Of a stretch of 64,000 nucleotides of DNA, positions 1-9,575 are shown piece after piece. Within the stretch, counting starts at the first letter, position 1; each line of letters begins with the position of its first letter. The DNA is taken from contig NZ_JAAIII010000009.1 in NCBI RefSeq assembly GCF_012932425.1, forward strand, positions 1 to 64,000. The letters run 5' to 3'. The translations under genes and the position numbers were made by a program. Under the pieces are notes generated by a model. That model was not told the origin of the DNA and searched no databases. It saw nothing but the letters and a program-made list of their open reading frames with translations. This stretch comes from Bifidobacterium oedipodis. GTDB lineage: Bacteria; Actinomycetota; Actinomycetes; Actinomycetales; Bifidobacteriaceae.

Positions 1-1
1 T

Positions 2-2779
2 GGCGCCGGGGGTTGCAGCGGGCGGCCGCAGGCGGGTCGGCCGACGGACGGGCGGGGTGGGCAGGGCCCGTCCGGACGCCATCCTCGCGGTCGCGGCGGT
101 GGCGATGGGGGGCCGGAGCGGGGGGACGGGCCTGCGGGTTGTGCGGAGGAGGCGCAGGAGTGGCGGAGTGCGCCGCAGGCCGCACAGGCTGCGGCACATT
201 CCGCAACTCCGGGTGCTCGTCCGCACAATCCGCAGGCTCGTCCCTCCGCTCCGGGCCGCCATGGCCAGCAGCGCGATCGCGATAATGGCGGCCGTTCGGG
301 CCGTTCCAACCAGGGCCGTCCGGGCGCTGGTCAGCCTGGTCAGCATCAAGGCAATCGCGGTGGCCAGAATGCCCCGCGTCCGGGTGCCGGCCGCAACGGT
401 GCTCCCAACCACAATGCTTCCGGCAACGGCGACAACGCCAATGCCATTCCGCGCCCGCATACGCCGGGCCCGCGTCCGGGCAATAACCCGTTCTCCCGCA
501 AGCAGGGCATGCACACCCCGACTCCGGGTGACATTCCGCGTCCGCACCCGATGGCTCGTCCGACCGCCGAAAACGGTCGCGGCGGCCGCCCCGGCCGTCC
601 CGGTCAGGGCGCGGGCCAGGGTCGTGGAGGCTTCCGCGGCGGCCGTCCCGGTCAAGGCGGCGGTCAGGGCGCTCCGCGTCCGGGCCAGTGGGGGCACAAT
701 CGTCCCGGCTCCGGCTCACAAGGTGCAGGCCAAGGTGCCGGCGCACGCGGTGGTTTCCGCGGCGGCCAGGGTGCCGGCGGCAATAACTTCCAGGGCGGCG
801 CTTCGAACAATGGTCCGGCCCGCGGCGGTGGTCGCGGCGGCCGCGGCGGTGCCGCAGGCGCATTCGGACGTCAGGGCGGCAAGTCCTCGAAGGCACGTAA
901 GAACCGTCTGGCGAAGCGTCAGGAGTTCGAGGAGCTGAAAGCACCGACCATCGGTGGCGTGCGCATCCCCAACGGCGGTGGCCAGACCATCCGCTTGCGT
1001 CAGGGTGCTTCGCTGGCCGATCTGGCAGAGAAGATCAACGTCAATCAGGCCGCGCTGGTCACCGTGCTGTTCCACTTGGGTCAGATGGCCACGGCCACCC
1101 AGTCGCTGGATGAGGAAACCTTCCAGATCCTGGGCGAAGAGATCGGCTGGAATATCAAGCTCGTCTCCGCTGAGGAAGAGGACAAGGAGCTGCTGCAGCA
1201 GTTCGACATCAACCTGGACGAAGAGGAACTGCAGGATGACGCGGACTTGGAGCCTCGTCCGCCGGTGGTCACCGTCATGGGCCATGTCGATCATGGTAAG
1301 ACTCGACTGCTTGACACGATTCGCAAGACCAACGTTATCGCCCGCGAGGCCGGTGGCATCACCCAGCGCATCGGTGCTTACCAGGTCACCGTGAACCTTG
1401 AGGGTGAAGCCCGCAAGATCACCTTCCTCGATACCCCTGGCCACGAGGCGTTCACCGCCATGCGTGCCCGTGGTGCCGAGCTGACCGACGTGGCGATTCT
1501 CGTGGTTGCTGCCGACGATGGCGTGATGCCCCAGACCGTGGAGGCCATCAACCATGCGCAGGCCGCGCATGTGCCGATCGTTGTGGCCGTTAACAAGATC
1601 GATAAGGAAGGCGCCAACCCCGACAAGGTGCGTGGCCAGCTCACCGAATTCGGTCTGGTTCCGGAAGAGTACGGCGGCGACACCATGTTCGTCGACATCT
1701 CCGCCAAGCAGGGCACCAATGTCGACAAGCTGCTCGAAGCCGTGCTGCTCACGGCCGACGCCGAGCTTGATCTTCGCGCCAACCCGAATATGGACGCCCG
1801 CGGTGCCACCGTCGAAGCCCGACTTGACAAGGGTCGCGGTGCCGTGGCCACCGTGCTCGTGCAGTCCGGTACGCTCCATGTGGGCGACGCCATCGTGGCC
1901 GGCACTTCGTACGGCCGTGTGCGCGCCATGCTGGACGAGAACGGCAATCAGATGAAGGAAGCCGGCCCCTCCACTCCTGTGCAGGTGCTGGGTCTGACCT
2001 CCGTGCCGACCGCCGGCGACTTGTTCCTGGTGGCCTCCGACGATCGCGCAGCCCGTCAGATCGCTGAGAAGCGTCAGGCCACCGAGCGTGCCGCACAGCT
2101 GGCCAAGCGTCGTAAGGTCGTCTCGCTCGAGGACTTCAAGAAGAAGCTCGCCGAGTCCGAGGTCGATATGCTCAACATCGTCATCAAGGGTGATTCCTCC
2201 GGCTCCGTCGAGGCGCTCGAGGATTCCTTGATGAAGATCGAGGTGTCCGACGAGGTCGGCATCCAGGTCATCCACCGCGGCGTCGGTGCGATCACCCAGA
2301 ACGATGTCAACCTTGCCACGGTCGACAAGGCCGTTATCATCGGCTTCAACGTGCGTCCGAACCGTCAGGTCGCCGACTTGGCCGAGCGCGAGGGCGTGGA
2401 GATCAAGTACTACTCGATCATCTACAAGGCCATCGAAGACATCGAGGCATCCCTCAAGGGCATGCTCAAGCCGGAATACGAAGAGGTCACCACCTCCCAC
2501 TCCGAGATCCGCGAAATCTTCCGCTCCTCCAAGTTCGGCAACATCGCCGGCGTTATGGTGCAGGACGGCGAGGTCAAGCGCGGAACGAAGTGCCGTATTC
2601 TGCGCAATGGCGTGGCCACGGTCAACGATCTGGAAATCTCCTCGCTGCGTCGCTTCAAGGACGATGTCACTTCCGTCAAGGAAGGCTACGAGGCCGGTAT
2701 CAACCTCGGCTCCTTCAACGACATCGAGCTGGGCGATATCATCGAGACCTTCGAGATGCGCGAGATCGAACGCAAGTAG
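2..2779 (+). CDS. infB: Translation initiation factor IF-2 (5' end outside window)
   Basis: IF-2 is the GTPase that brings fMet-tRNA to the 30S subunit and promotes subunit joining. The frame is open from base 2 with no start codon, so the N-terminus lies upstream. About 300 visible residues form a Gly/Arg/Pro/Gln-rich low-complexity linker, as in other actinobacterial IF-2 proteins. The GTPase domain follows, with GHVDHGKT (G1), DTPGHEAF (G3), NKID (G4) and SAK (G5), then the beta-barrel domains and the fMet-tRNA-binding C-terminus. The first ~160 bp are full of GGG/CGG codons and include Cys codons that are odd for this linker; sequence errors or a local frameshift there cannot be excluded. 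rbfA and truB follow on the same strand in the conserved order. Confidence 0.97.
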   Translation, partial: GAGGCSGRPQAGRPTDGRGGQGPSGRHPRGRGGGDGGPERGDGPAGCAEEAQEWRSAPQAAQAAAHSATPGARPHNPQARPSAPGRHGQQRDRDNGGRSGRSNQGRPGAGQPGQHQGNRGGQNAPRPGAGRNGAPNHNASGNGDNANAIPRPHTPGPRPGNNPFSRKQGMHTPTPGDIPRPHPMARPTAENGRGGRPGRPGQGAGQGRGGFRGGRPGQGGGQGAPRPGQWGHNRPGSGSQGAGQGAGARGGFRGGQGAGGNNFQGGASNNGPARGGGRGGRGGAAGAFGRQGGKSSKARKNRLAKRQEFEELKAPTIGGVRIPNGGGQTIRLRQGASLADLAEKINVNQAALVTVLFHLGQMATATQSLDEETFQILGEEIGWNIKLVSAEEEDKELLQQFDINLDEEELQDDADLEPRPPVVTVMGHVDHGKTRLLDTIRKTNVIAREAGGITQRIGAYQVTVNLEGEARKITFLDTPGHEAFTAMRARGAELTDVAILVVAADDGVMPQTVEAINHAQAAHVPIVVAVNKIDKEGANPDKVRGQLTEFGLVPEEYGGDTMFVDISAKQGTNVDKLLEAVLLTADAELDLRANPNMDARGATVEARLDKGRGAVATVLVQSGTLHVGDAIVAGTSYGRVRAMLDENGNQMKEAGPSTPVQVLGLTSVPTAGDLFLVASDDRAARQIAEKRQATERAAQLAKRRKVVSLEDFKKKLAESEVDMLNIVIKGDSSGSVEALEDSLMKIEVSDEVGIQVIHRGVGAITQNDVNLATVDKAVIIGFNVRPNRQVADLAEREGVEIKYYSIIYKAIEDIEASLKGMLKPEYEEVTTSHSEIREIFRSSKFGNIAGVMVQDGEVKRGTKCRILRNGVATVNDLEISSLRRFKDDVTSVKEGYEAGINLGSFNDIELGDIIETFEMREIERK

Positions 2780-2810
2780 TTTGCGCGATACCGCAAGAAT
2801 GCAAGCGACG

Positions 2811-2844
2811 GAACGCCCGCTACCGGTTTCGGCGGCGGGCGTTC
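2811..2844 (+). terminator. Hairpin between infB and rbfA
   Basis: A perfect 10-bp inverted repeat (GAACGCCCGC / GCGGGCGTTC) with a 14-nt loop lies 30 nt after the infB stop. No T-run follows, so it is more likely a processing or attenuation hairpin than a full intrinsic terminator. Confidence 0.5.
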
Positions 2845-2921
2845 GCCACATCTGCGGCACAATAGACATACACATACAAATTCAAAGCACATACTGAGCA
2901 ACGATTAAGAACAGGATTGCC

Positions 2922-3497
2922 ATGGCAGGAACCAACCCTCGCGCGGCGCGTATCGCCGCCCTGATCCAGCGCGTTGTCGCCTCGTCGATTGAAGGTGCGC
3001 TGCACGACCGTCGTCTGGCCGGCGTCACCGTCACTGAAGTGCGCGTGACCAACGATCTGCAAATCGCCAAAATCTACTGGACCATTCTCGGCCACGAAGG
3101 CAAGGAAGAAGGTGAACGCAAGCGCGCCAAGCAGGCCCTCGCCCAAGCTAAGGGCCATTTGCGTTCCCAGGTCGGTGCCAAGGCCGGTCTGCGCCTGACC
3201 CCGCAGCTTGAATTCATCTTCGATGAAGTGCCCGGCGAAGCCCACGAAATCGAAGATATTCTCGCCCTGGCCCGCAAGCGTGACGCCGAACTCGCCAAGG
3301 CTCGCGCCACCGCTCAATACGCCGGTGATGCCGATCCTTACAAGCATGACGACGAGCCCGATGATGACGATTGGGATGAAGACGAAGACGACGCTGACGA
3401 GTCTGATGAGTCCGATGATTGGGATGATGCTGACGACTCCAACGATTCCGACGATTCCAATGAGTCCGACGATGCGTCCGATACGGAACATGCGTGA
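2922..3497 (+). CDS. rbfA: Ribosome-binding factor A with long acidic tail
   Basis: RbfA is a cold-shock KH-type protein that helps 16S rRNA maturation by binding the free 30S subunit. Residues 1-115 or so carry the family core (RAARIAALIQ at the start, TVTEVRVTNDLQIAKIYWT, then LRLTPQLEFIFDE). After residue ~135 comes a strongly acidic, Asp/Ser/Glu-rich tail of about 50 residues with almost no hydrophobics. The family core is usually ~120 residues, so the tail makes this 191-aa protein long. The stop codon overlaps the truB start (TGATG), indicating coupled translation. Confidence 0.95.
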   Translation: MAGTNPRAARIAALIQRVVASSIEGALHDRRLAGVTVTEVRVTNDLQIAKIYWTILGHEGKEEGERKRAKQALAQAKGHLRSQVGAKAGLRLTPQLEFIFDEVPGEAHEIEDILALARKRDAELAKARATAQYAGDADPYKHDDEPDDDDWDEDEDDADESDESDDWDDADDSNDSDDSNESDDASDTEHA

Positions 3498-4540
3498 TGA
3501 CATCCGCTGATTCCGGTCTGCTGATTATCGATAAGCCGCAGGGCGTGACCAGCTTCGATGCGGTGGCCGCCGTACGAGCGACTCTGCACACCAAAAAAGT
3601 CGGTCATGCCGGCACTTTGGATCCGATGGCCACCGGCATGCTGATTATCGGATTCGGCAATGCCACCCGACTGCTGGCCACCATTGTCGAACACGATAAA
3701 ACCTATGAGGCCACGATTCGTCTCGGCCAGCGCACCACCACGGATGATGCTGAGGGTGACCTCATCGAGCCGGAATCGGCTGATTCCAACGCTCATGAGC
3801 CCGCAGTTGCCGACATAATCGCCAGCCTGAGCCGCGAGACTATCGAGCAGATGATTCGTGAGCGGTTCACCGGCGATATCGAACAGGTGCCTAACACATT
3901 CTCCGCCATTAAAATCAACGGCCAGCGCGCCTACGATTTGGCCCGCGAAGGCAAGGACGTGGAACTGAAGGCCCGCCCAGTGACCATCAGTGAGTTCACA
4001 GTGCTTGACATGCGCCATGACTTTGCTGTCAACGTGGCTGGAATATCAGTGCCGGTAATTGATATGGATGTGCGCGTCAGCTGCTCATCCGGCACTTATA
4101 TTCGTGCATTGGCCCGCGATCTGGGGGAGTGCCTCGGTGTCGGCGGCCACCTGACCCGTTTGCGCCGCACGCGCATCGGCCGCTTCGACTTCGCCGACGA
4201 TAGCGTTGCAACGCGTGTTGTGCACGCCCATGCCGAATCCTACAGTTTTACCAACCGTGAGGGCGAGACCATCACGCGCAACAAATGCATGCTGGATGCG
4301 CCCGGAGAAGTACTTTCTCAATCCCTTACCATGGCCGACGCCGTGCGCGGTGCCATGCCGGTGGTGGAAATCACCGCCGAAGAGGCCGCCGAACTGCGTT
4401 TCGGTCGACGCATCACCCGTCATCTCGATGTGGAACAGGCTGCCGCCATCGTGCCGCAAACCGGTGATGTTGTCGCATTGATCGCACCCGCCAACCGTAC
4501 CCAAGCCAAACCTGTCACCGTATTTCCGTCATCTCGTTGA
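3497..4540 (+). CDS. truB: tRNA pseudouridine(55) synthase TruB
   Basis: Makes pseudouridine 55 in the T-loop of tRNAs. Motif I, VGHAGTLDPMATGML, is present with the catalytic Asp at about residue 42, and the start GLLIIDKPQGVTSFD is typical. The ATG at 3497 overlaps the rbfA stop by one base; a GTG directly before it (3494) is an alternative start. 347 aa is at the long end for the family, with an actinobacterial C-terminal extension. It ends 12 bp inside the convergent GH43 gene. ribF, which often follows truB, is about 14.6 kb away here. Confidence 0.95.
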   Translation: MTSADSGLLIIDKPQGVTSFDAVAAVRATLHTKKVGHAGTLDPMATGMLIIGFGNATRLLATIVEHDKTYEATIRLGQRTTTDDAEGDLIEPESADSNAHEPAVADIIASLSRETIEQMIRERFTGDIEQVPNTFSAIKINGQRAYDLAREGKDVELKARPVTISEFTVLDMRHDFAVNVAGISVPVIDMDVRVSCSSGTYIRALARDLGECLGVGGHLTRLRRTRIGRFDFADDSVATRVVHAHAESYSFTNREGETITRNKCMLDAPGEVLSQSLTMADAVRGAMPVVEITAEEAAELRFGRRITRHLDVEQAAAIVPQTGDVVALIAPANRTQAKPVTVFPSSR

Positions 4541-5842
4541 TGAATGTGGCGACGCTATGGTTTGGATGCCGGTGATGCGTACGCGCGTGCCGGTGGATCC
4601 CAGCCGTGTGCCGTCTTTTTTGTAGAACACGGAAGCATCACCTCTGACGCGTACAGCAAGCGTGTAATCGCCGGTATGGAGCGCCGGTGTAACCAGCACT
4701 ATGCCATCGAACGGTGTGGGCGAATACAGATCCACCGGCAACGACAATACTGTGCGGCCGGACGCATTGTGTTGAATGGTGACCTGTGCGTATCCGCCAT
4801 CTCGATCTGTATTGGCCAGCAGTGCCATGCGCTCGTCGTCTGCCGCAGAGAAAGCCACGTGCAGCGTGGTGCGTTCATATGATGTGTTCATCATAATCGC
4901 ACGCTCATTGCCCGGTAGCGGCACTGGGCGAGCGGTCAGCGGATTCCATGCCTGCCAGTATTCAGGAATGGATATGGTGTCACCGTCCACATGGATGGGC
5001 ATCCATACCGTGGAGGCGCTGCTGGCCTGATGCGGGTACGACCAACGGTCACCGGTATAGATATAGTGCGTTTCGCCGGAAGCCAGCGTCAGCGGGAAAA
5101 TAAACGAGCACTGCGAATTCCACGTGCATGTGCCTTCCGGGCAGAACAGGCCACGGTTGGTCCAAGGGCCCGATGGCGACGGCGCGGACAGATAGTAGTT
5201 ATCGTTGCGATCCCAGCTGGTTTTATTGGAAAACATGATGAAATATGTGTCGCCAGCATGCATCATGGCAGGCGATTCGCCACCGGGTGCGATATTGCTT
5301 GCCACCAGCTGTGCGGCCGACAGATAATCATCAGCAAGCCGGTAGATATTGCCTTCGTGGGTCATCAGGTATCCAGTGCCGTCGGTGTCTTGGAATGTGC
5401 CCATATCCCACATACGAATGGGCTCTCCGTCATGTGTCAGCGGGCCCAGCACCTGATATTCGCCGTCGATAGTGTTGCTGACGGCGACCACAATGCACGG
5501 ATCCATATACCGCAGATCATCGGAGTGCGCGAACATCACATACTGACCAGTTGAAGGGCAGCGCATGACTTTGACACGCTCGCCGACACGATGCGGGCCA
5601 AGCCGGGAGCCGTTCTCCTGCACCGGCAATGCCATACGTTCGAAATGCCAGTGTGCGAGATCCGGCGAGGAATAGCAGGAGAAGCCGTTGAATTCGTTCT
5701 CGGCGTCGGTTTTGTATTCTCCGAACAGATACCAGCGCCCGTTATCCTGCACAACGCAGGAGCCGTGAGCGTTGACGATATTGCCTTGGTCGTCGAACCA
5801 CGGTACGCCGTTGATGATGACGGGCTGTTCGCAACTGGGCAT
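4529..5842 (-). CDS. GH43 subfamily 24-like exo-beta-1,3-galactanase, intracellular
   Basis: Predicted to release galactose from beta-1,3-galactan main chains of type II arabinogalactan. The five-bladed propeller region (residues ~1-310) matches characterised GH43_24 enzymes in order: VNAHG near the start, WYLFGE, CYSSPDLAHW, GERVKVM (Glu), YVMFAHSDD, FQDTDG, GGESPAMM (Glu), TWNSQ (Gln in place of the usual base) and YTGDRW. A C-terminal beta-rich domain of ~110 residues follows. There is no signal peptide, so it acts inside the cell on imported oligosaccharides. The start at 5842 has GAAAGGA upstream; an upstream ATG at 5872 lacks one. It lies downstream of the DUF624 gene, probably in one transcript. 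The subfamily call is from motif memory; the exact substrate is inferred. Confidence 0.75.
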   Translation of the reverse strand: MPSCEQPVIINGVPWFDDQGNIVNAHGSCVVQDNGRWYLFGEYKTDAENEFNGFSCYSSPDLAHWHFERMALPVQENGSRLGPHRVGERVKVMRCPSTGQYVMFAHSDDLRYMDPCIVVAVSNTIDGEYQVLGPLTHDGEPIRMWDMGTFQDTDGTGYLMTHEGNIYRLADDYLSAAQLVASNIAPGGESPAMMHAGDTYFIMFSNKTSWDRNDNYYLSAPSPSGPWTNRGLFCPEGTCTWNSQCSFIFPLTLASGETHYIYTGDRWSYPHQASSASTVWMPIHVDGDTISIPEYWQAWNPLTARPVPLPGNERAIMMNTSYERTTLHVAFSAADDERMALLANTDRDGGYAQVTIQHNASGRTVLSLPVDLYSPTPFDGIVLVTPALHTGDYTLAVRVRGDASVFYKKDGTRLGSTGTRVRITGIQTIASPHSSTR

Positions 5843-5924
5843 GGTGATGAATCCTTTCGTAATGATCGACATACTTGATGCAGTACACCGATGGGGAGGT
5901 GACAGGGAAGAGAACTATCAGATA

Positions 5925-6746
5925 TCAGACGGTGGTTTGTGCTGGGACAGACTGTTCGGCAACGGCTTGCTCTGGCGCAATCTCCTCAGCGATCATCTGC
6001 ATCAGCACAGGTTTGGTAATCTGTTCGACTGTGTGATACAGGAAGAAGAATGTCAGTCCGGTGCCGAACAGCAGCATAATCCACGGCCATTGGAGCAGCA
6101 GCCAGAGGTACAGCACCAGAATGGCCAGAGCAAGCACCGTGAACGGAAACCTGCGTGCCGCGAACACGAAACCGGTGCGCACCAGAGCCGAATATCGTGC
6201 GTTGGGGAATTCCACCATGGCGTTCAGCGACACCAAGTGTGCAACCATGGTGAACGCGAGCAGGGCAATCATCACTGCCGCACATGGTGCGCTCTGCGCC
6301 AGAAAAGCACAAGCGCCGGCAGCAAGGATCGCCAGAGGAATGGCGTAGATTACCGACAGAGTGAATGCTTTCGGTGCGAGGTGCAGGTAGGTGCGTATGT
6401 AGGGGCGCAGCGTCCGATGATCTTCCGCCGGTGACCAATACGGGTCGGCGATGGCGGCAGTGGAACGGTATAGTTTGTTGCGACGATCGCGTTCGGCGTC
6501 ATATTCGCCGTTGCGCATGGTGGCAGCGTCACGATATGCGGCAAAGGCCGCCGCCATAGCGGGTGCGGCAAGGCACCAAGCGCCGGCGGCTATGGCGGCG
6601 ATTGCCGGCAGCGGCAACGCGGCAAATCCGTCGGTAAGCAGCATGACGATATTCCATGGTGCCATGGCGACTAGCAATGCCAGGTCAAGCAGCAGGAACG
6701 CAATCAGTACGCGAGAAATGTCGTTGAAGCGTTGTGCGATATTCAT
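5925..6746 (-). CDS. DUF624/YesL-like membrane protein
   Basis: A 273-aa integral membrane protein with about five to six hydrophobic segments: two near residues 12-75, then three or four from ~140 onward, including long Leu/Phe/Trp-rich helices. A conserved-looking cytoplasmic region with many Arg/Asp lies between. DUF624 proteins are small membrane proteins of unknown function commonly encoded next to sugar ABC importers, which is the setting here. The start at 6746 (MNIAQRF) has AAAGGTGG 7 nt upstream; the open frame extends further but without a ribosome site. It is transcribed divergently from the LacI gene at 6918 and followed by the GH43 gene. Family assignment is moderate. Confidence 0.6.
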   Translation of the reverse strand: MNIAQRFNDISRVLIAFLLLDLALLVAMAPWNIVMLLTDGFAALPLPAIAAIAAGAWCLAAPAMAAAFAAYRDAATMRNGEYDAERDRRNKLYRSTAAIADPYWSPAEDHRTLRPYIRTYLHLAPKAFTLSVIYAIPLAILAAGACAFLAQSAPCAAVMIALLAFTMVAHLVSLNAMVEFPNARYSALVRTGFVFAARRFPFTVLALAILVLYLWLLLQWPWIMLLFGTGLTFFFLYHTVEQITKPVLMQMIAEEIAPEQAVAEQSVPAQTTV

Positions 6747-6789
6747 CTGGGCCACCTTTTGCGTTGTATCGTCGTTGAACCATGCACTA

Positions 6790-6802
6790 TTTTGCAGCAA
6801 AA
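6790..6802. promoter_or_regulatory. Candidate LacI operator in divergent promoter region
   Basis: TTTTGCAGCAAAA is a perfect dyad around a central A, between the DUF624 start (6746) and the LacI start (6918). Its right part, TTGCAGCAAAA, recurs exactly at 8006-8016 ahead of the solute-binding-protein gene. The rest of the 171-bp gap is A-rich with no other clear element. Confidence 0.5.
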
Positions 6803-6917
6803 AAGCAAAAAATGCAAAAAATGGTGAGTTGCGGGATTTTTCTATGTTGATGTTGTCTCGCGGACGGGGAACAGTGGAAAGCAACACAGCAACGATGTCA
6901 ATGATTGGATAAGGATT

Positions 6918-7952
6918 ATGGGGCAGCCGATTTTGCAGGATATCGCCGATCGTGTTGGGGTGTCGGTGTCGACGGCCTCGCGGGCTTTAAGCGGCAAACC
7001 GGTGCGGGAATCAACCCGTCGCAAGGTTGTGGCTGCGGCTCGTGAGTTGGGGTATGACATCGAGGCATCGCAGACCACTTCTGCCGATGGCGCGCACCGC
7101 CAAACGGTGGAGACCTCGGCTCGTGCTTCTTCCAAACGTATCGGACTTGCGGTCAGCAAATTGGCTGATTTCTTTGAGATGTCTACGCTGGTGGCGGTTA
7201 CCGAAACCATGCAACGCATTGGCTATGGCGTGCAGTTGATTGATCTTGAACCAGACGCCCCGGCCGAGGAATTGGTCGCGCGTCTGGCGGGGGAGTGCGA
7301 TGGCATGCTGCTGCTGTCGTCACCGCTGACGGATCGGGCGATTCGCGAGATTTGCGATCCTATGCGCACGGTGTTTGTCGGGCGCAAAGTCGAGGGATTT
7401 TCATCGGTATTCCTTGACGAGAACAGCGGCGTGAGGCTGGCGTTGCGCCATTTGGCGTCGCTGGGGCACCGCCGCGTGGCGTATACCAGTTTGTCTGGTT
7501 CGTTCTGGTCCAACAGCACAAAAGCGGAGTCCATCGAGCATGAAGCACAGGAGCTGGGTATGGAGCTGGTGGTGCTCCATGGTTTTGAAACCACCTATTC
7601 CAGCGGGCTGAATGCCGCTGATGCCTTGCTGGTTGAGCCTGATGTCACCGCAGTATTGGCTCATGACGAGATGCTGGCCTGCGGTCTGGTTAACCGTCTG
7701 GTGGAGCGCGGCGTGAGGGTGCCGCAGGATGTGAGCGTGGTATCGATGTCGGATAGCAGCATCGCCACCATTTCGCGTCCGGCGTTGACTGCGGTGGACA
7801 GCCGCCAGGGGCGGATGATGCATACGGCCTGCACCATGCTATTAAGCAATCTGGCCCTGATCGATCAGGGGATGTCTGCGTGGAGCGCCGAGCATATTGC
7901 ATTCCCGGAAGCGTTCACGTTGCGTGCATCCACTGGCCCTGTGCGCCAGTAG
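6918..7952 (+). CDS. LacI-family transcriptional regulator (first of two)
   Basis: A 344-aa repressor-type protein. The N-terminal helix-turn-helix reads ILQDIADRVGVSVSTASRAL, followed by a hinge helix and a periplasmic-binding-like sugar sensor domain from residue ~75 (RIGLAVSKLADFF onward, FVGRKVEGF, GHRRVAYTSL, VSVVSMSDSSIA). The start has AAGGA close upstream. It is divergent from DUF624/GH43 and just upstream of an ABC sugar importer, so it most likely controls both. The effector is probably an oligosaccharide taken up by the system. Confidence 0.92.
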   Translation: MGQPILQDIADRVGVSVSTASRALSGKPVRESTRRKVVAAARELGYDIEASQTTSADGAHRQTVETSARASSKRIGLAVSKLADFFEMSTLVAVTETMQRIGYGVQLIDLEPDAPAEELVARLAGECDGMLLLSSPLTDRAIREICDPMRTVFVGRKVEGFSSVFLDENSGVRLALRHLASLGHRRVAYTSLSGSFWSNSTKAESIEHEAQELGMELVVLHGFETTYSSGLNAADALLVEPDVTAVLAHDEMLACGLVNRLVERGVRVPQDVSVVSMSDSSIATISRPALTAVDSRQGRMMHTACTMLLSNLALIDQGMSAWSAEHIAFPEAFTLRASTGPVRQ

Positions 7953-7969
7953 CAAAGGCTATGCCGCTA

Positions 7970-8006
7970 TCGGCGTGTTGGCGTTATTCTGCCGCAACAC
8001 GCCGAT
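7970..8006 (+). terminator. Hairpin after LacI gene
   Basis: Perfect 12-bp inverted repeat (ATCGGCGTGTTG / CAACACGCCGAT) with a 13-nt loop, 18 nt after the lacI stop. No U-tract follows. It separates the regulator from the importer promoter. Confidence 0.6.
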
Positions 8007-8064
8007 TGCAGCAAAAACTTTGCGGTAATTTGCAATCTTTGCGTTATTTGCGTATCCTGTTTGC
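8006..8064 (+). promoter_or_regulatory. Importer promoter with phased TTTGC repeats
   Basis: A plausible promoter is TTGCAA (8030-8035), a 17-bp spacer, then TATCCT (8053-8058). It is covered by TTTGC repeats beginning at 8019, 8029, 8038, 8047 and 8060, plus TTGCAGCAAAA at 8006 and the dyad GCAAA-AAC-TTTGC at 8011-8023. The ~9-10 bp phasing puts the motifs on one helix face, suggesting binding of several repressor dimers or another factor. No other gene is seen in the 213-bp gap. Confidence 0.5.
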
Positions 8065-8165
8065 AGGACGATTCGACCGGGCATCGATGACCTGGACGAC
8101 GTTCAGTGGAAGACAAGCACACATGGTTGTGAAAAGTCTCCGACAATGCAACAAAGGAGTGAAAA

Positions 8166-9476
8166 ATGACGTTCAAGTTCAAGAAGGCGATTGCTGCCGG
8201 TTTGGCCGGTGCCATGCTGTTCGCCGTCTCGGCCTGTGGCTCTGATACCGCCTCCAAGGATGGCGACGGCGGTCAGGTGACCATTCGCTTCAACTGGTGG
8301 GGTTCCGACACCCGTGCCAAGATGCAGCAGGAAGTTATTGATAACTTCATGGAGGCGAACCCCGACATCAAGGTTGAAACCGAAACCTCCAACTACGATG
8401 ATTACATTACCAAGCTTTCCACCGCTGCCGCCGCCGATGATCTGCCCGATGTGATGACCATGATCGATCCGTTCATGAACGATTACATGGATACCGGCTC
8501 GCTGCTTGACCTGAGCACTCTGGATGATCTTGATCTGAGCAAGTTCTCCGACGACACCTTCGCCGGCGCAACTGGTGCTGATGGTGAGAAGTATGGTGTG
8601 TCCCTCGGTGTCTCCGGTCACGGCCTGGTTATCAACCCGACTGTGTTCGAGAAGTACGGCGTCGAAGTTCCCGATGACGAAACCTGGAGCTGGGATGATT
8701 TCTCGAACGCTGCCAAGGAAATTTCCGAAAAGTCTGGTGGCGAGGCTGTGGGCTTCAGCATCGATATGACCGAACAGATGGCCAGCCTGTGGCTGCGTCA
8801 GAATGACGAGGCCTTCGGCGTCAAGGGTGATGAGCAGGTTGGTTTTGACGCTGACACCCTCGCCGACTGGTTCACTTTCGAAAAGAGCCTGATCGATGAA
8901 GGTGCCACCAACACTCCGGATCAGGCCCAGGAACTGCAGTCCGCAGGTGGTACGCCCGAACAGTCTCCGCTGGCACTTGACAAGTCCGCCATGTCGGTGA
9001 TCTCCATGAACCAGCTGGCCAACTTCGAATCCGCCGCCGGTCATGAATTGAAGCCGGTGCTCTGGCCGGGCGAAACCCAGGCCAAGGACCGTGGCGGCTG
9101 GACCAAGCAGGGCACATTTGTCTCCGTCTCCGCCAACACCGAGCATCCTGAAGCCTGCGCCAAGCTGATCGATTACTTGGTCAACAACGAGGACGCCGCC
9201 AAGATCATGGGTCTCGATCGTGGCGTGCCGGCCAACCCCGATATGGCCAAGGCGATTGAACCGCAGCTGTCCGACGGTGACAAGCGCTTCGCCGAATGGG
9301 TGGAGAAGAGCCAGGAAGTCAACACCCAGGCCTTTATCCCGATGAACGCTGGTGCCTCCACCGTGATCACCGACTCCTATGCTCGCGCCCACGAGTCCGT
9401 GATGTTCGGCAAGGCCAGTGCCGAAGACGCTGCCAAGACCTTCAAGTCCGAACTGGACGCCGCCGTCACCGAGTGA
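8166..9476 (+). CDS. Sugar ABC transporter solute-binding lipoprotein (family 1)
   Basis: A 436-aa extracellular lipoprotein: N-terminal hydrophobic signal ending in a lipobox (FAVSAC, lipidated Cys at ~24), a short Asp/Ser linker, then a family-1 carbohydrate-binding fold (TIRFNWWGSDTRAK, YGVSLGVSG, GGWTKQGTFVSVS). AAAGGAG lies 6 nt before the ATG. Two permease genes follow, but no ATPase; bifidobacterial CUT1 importers usually share a general ATPase encoded elsewhere. Context suggests oligosaccharides released from arabinogalactan-like glycans; the ligand itself is not readable from sequence. Confidence 0.93.
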   Translation: MTFKFKKAIAAGLAGAMLFAVSACGSDTASKDGDGGQVTIRFNWWGSDTRAKMQQEVIDNFMEANPDIKVETETSNYDDYITKLSTAAAADDLPDVMTMIDPFMNDYMDTGSLLDLSTLDDLDLSKFSDDTFAGATGADGEKYGVSLGVSGHGLVINPTVFEKYGVEVPDDETWSWDDFSNAAKEISEKSGGEAVGFSIDMTEQMASLWLRQNDEAFGVKGDEQVGFDADTLADWFTFEKSLIDEGATNTPDQAQELQSAGGTPEQSPLALDKSAMSVISMNQLANFESAAGHELKPVLWPGETQAKDRGGWTKQGTFVSVSANTEHPEACAKLIDYLVNNEDAAKIMGLDRGVPANPDMAKAIEPQLSDGDKRFAEWVEKSQEVNTQAFIPMNAGASTVITDSYARAHESVMFGKASAEDAAKTFKSELDAAVTE

Positions 9477-9505
9477 TTCCCACTCGTCTGACTTTCCTCC
9501 CATAA

Positions 9506-9547
9506 GCCACGGCCGATGGTACGCCATATCTTCCGGTCGGCCGTGGC
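9506..9547 (+). terminator. Attenuator-type hairpin after solute-binding protein gene
   Basis: Perfect 11-bp inverted repeat (GCCACGGCCGA / TCGGCCGTGGC) with a 20-nt loop between the binding-protein and permease genes. Such hairpins commonly keep binding-protein mRNA more abundant than the permease part. Confidence 0.6.
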
Positions 9548-9575
9548 ACCCCCTCTGTACACAAGGATCATTCAC

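Noticed and set aside
716..2875. Long open frame antisense to infB
   Set aside because: Shadow of a GC-rich gene with strong third-position bias; no ribosome site or domain; the plus-strand IF-2 is certain.
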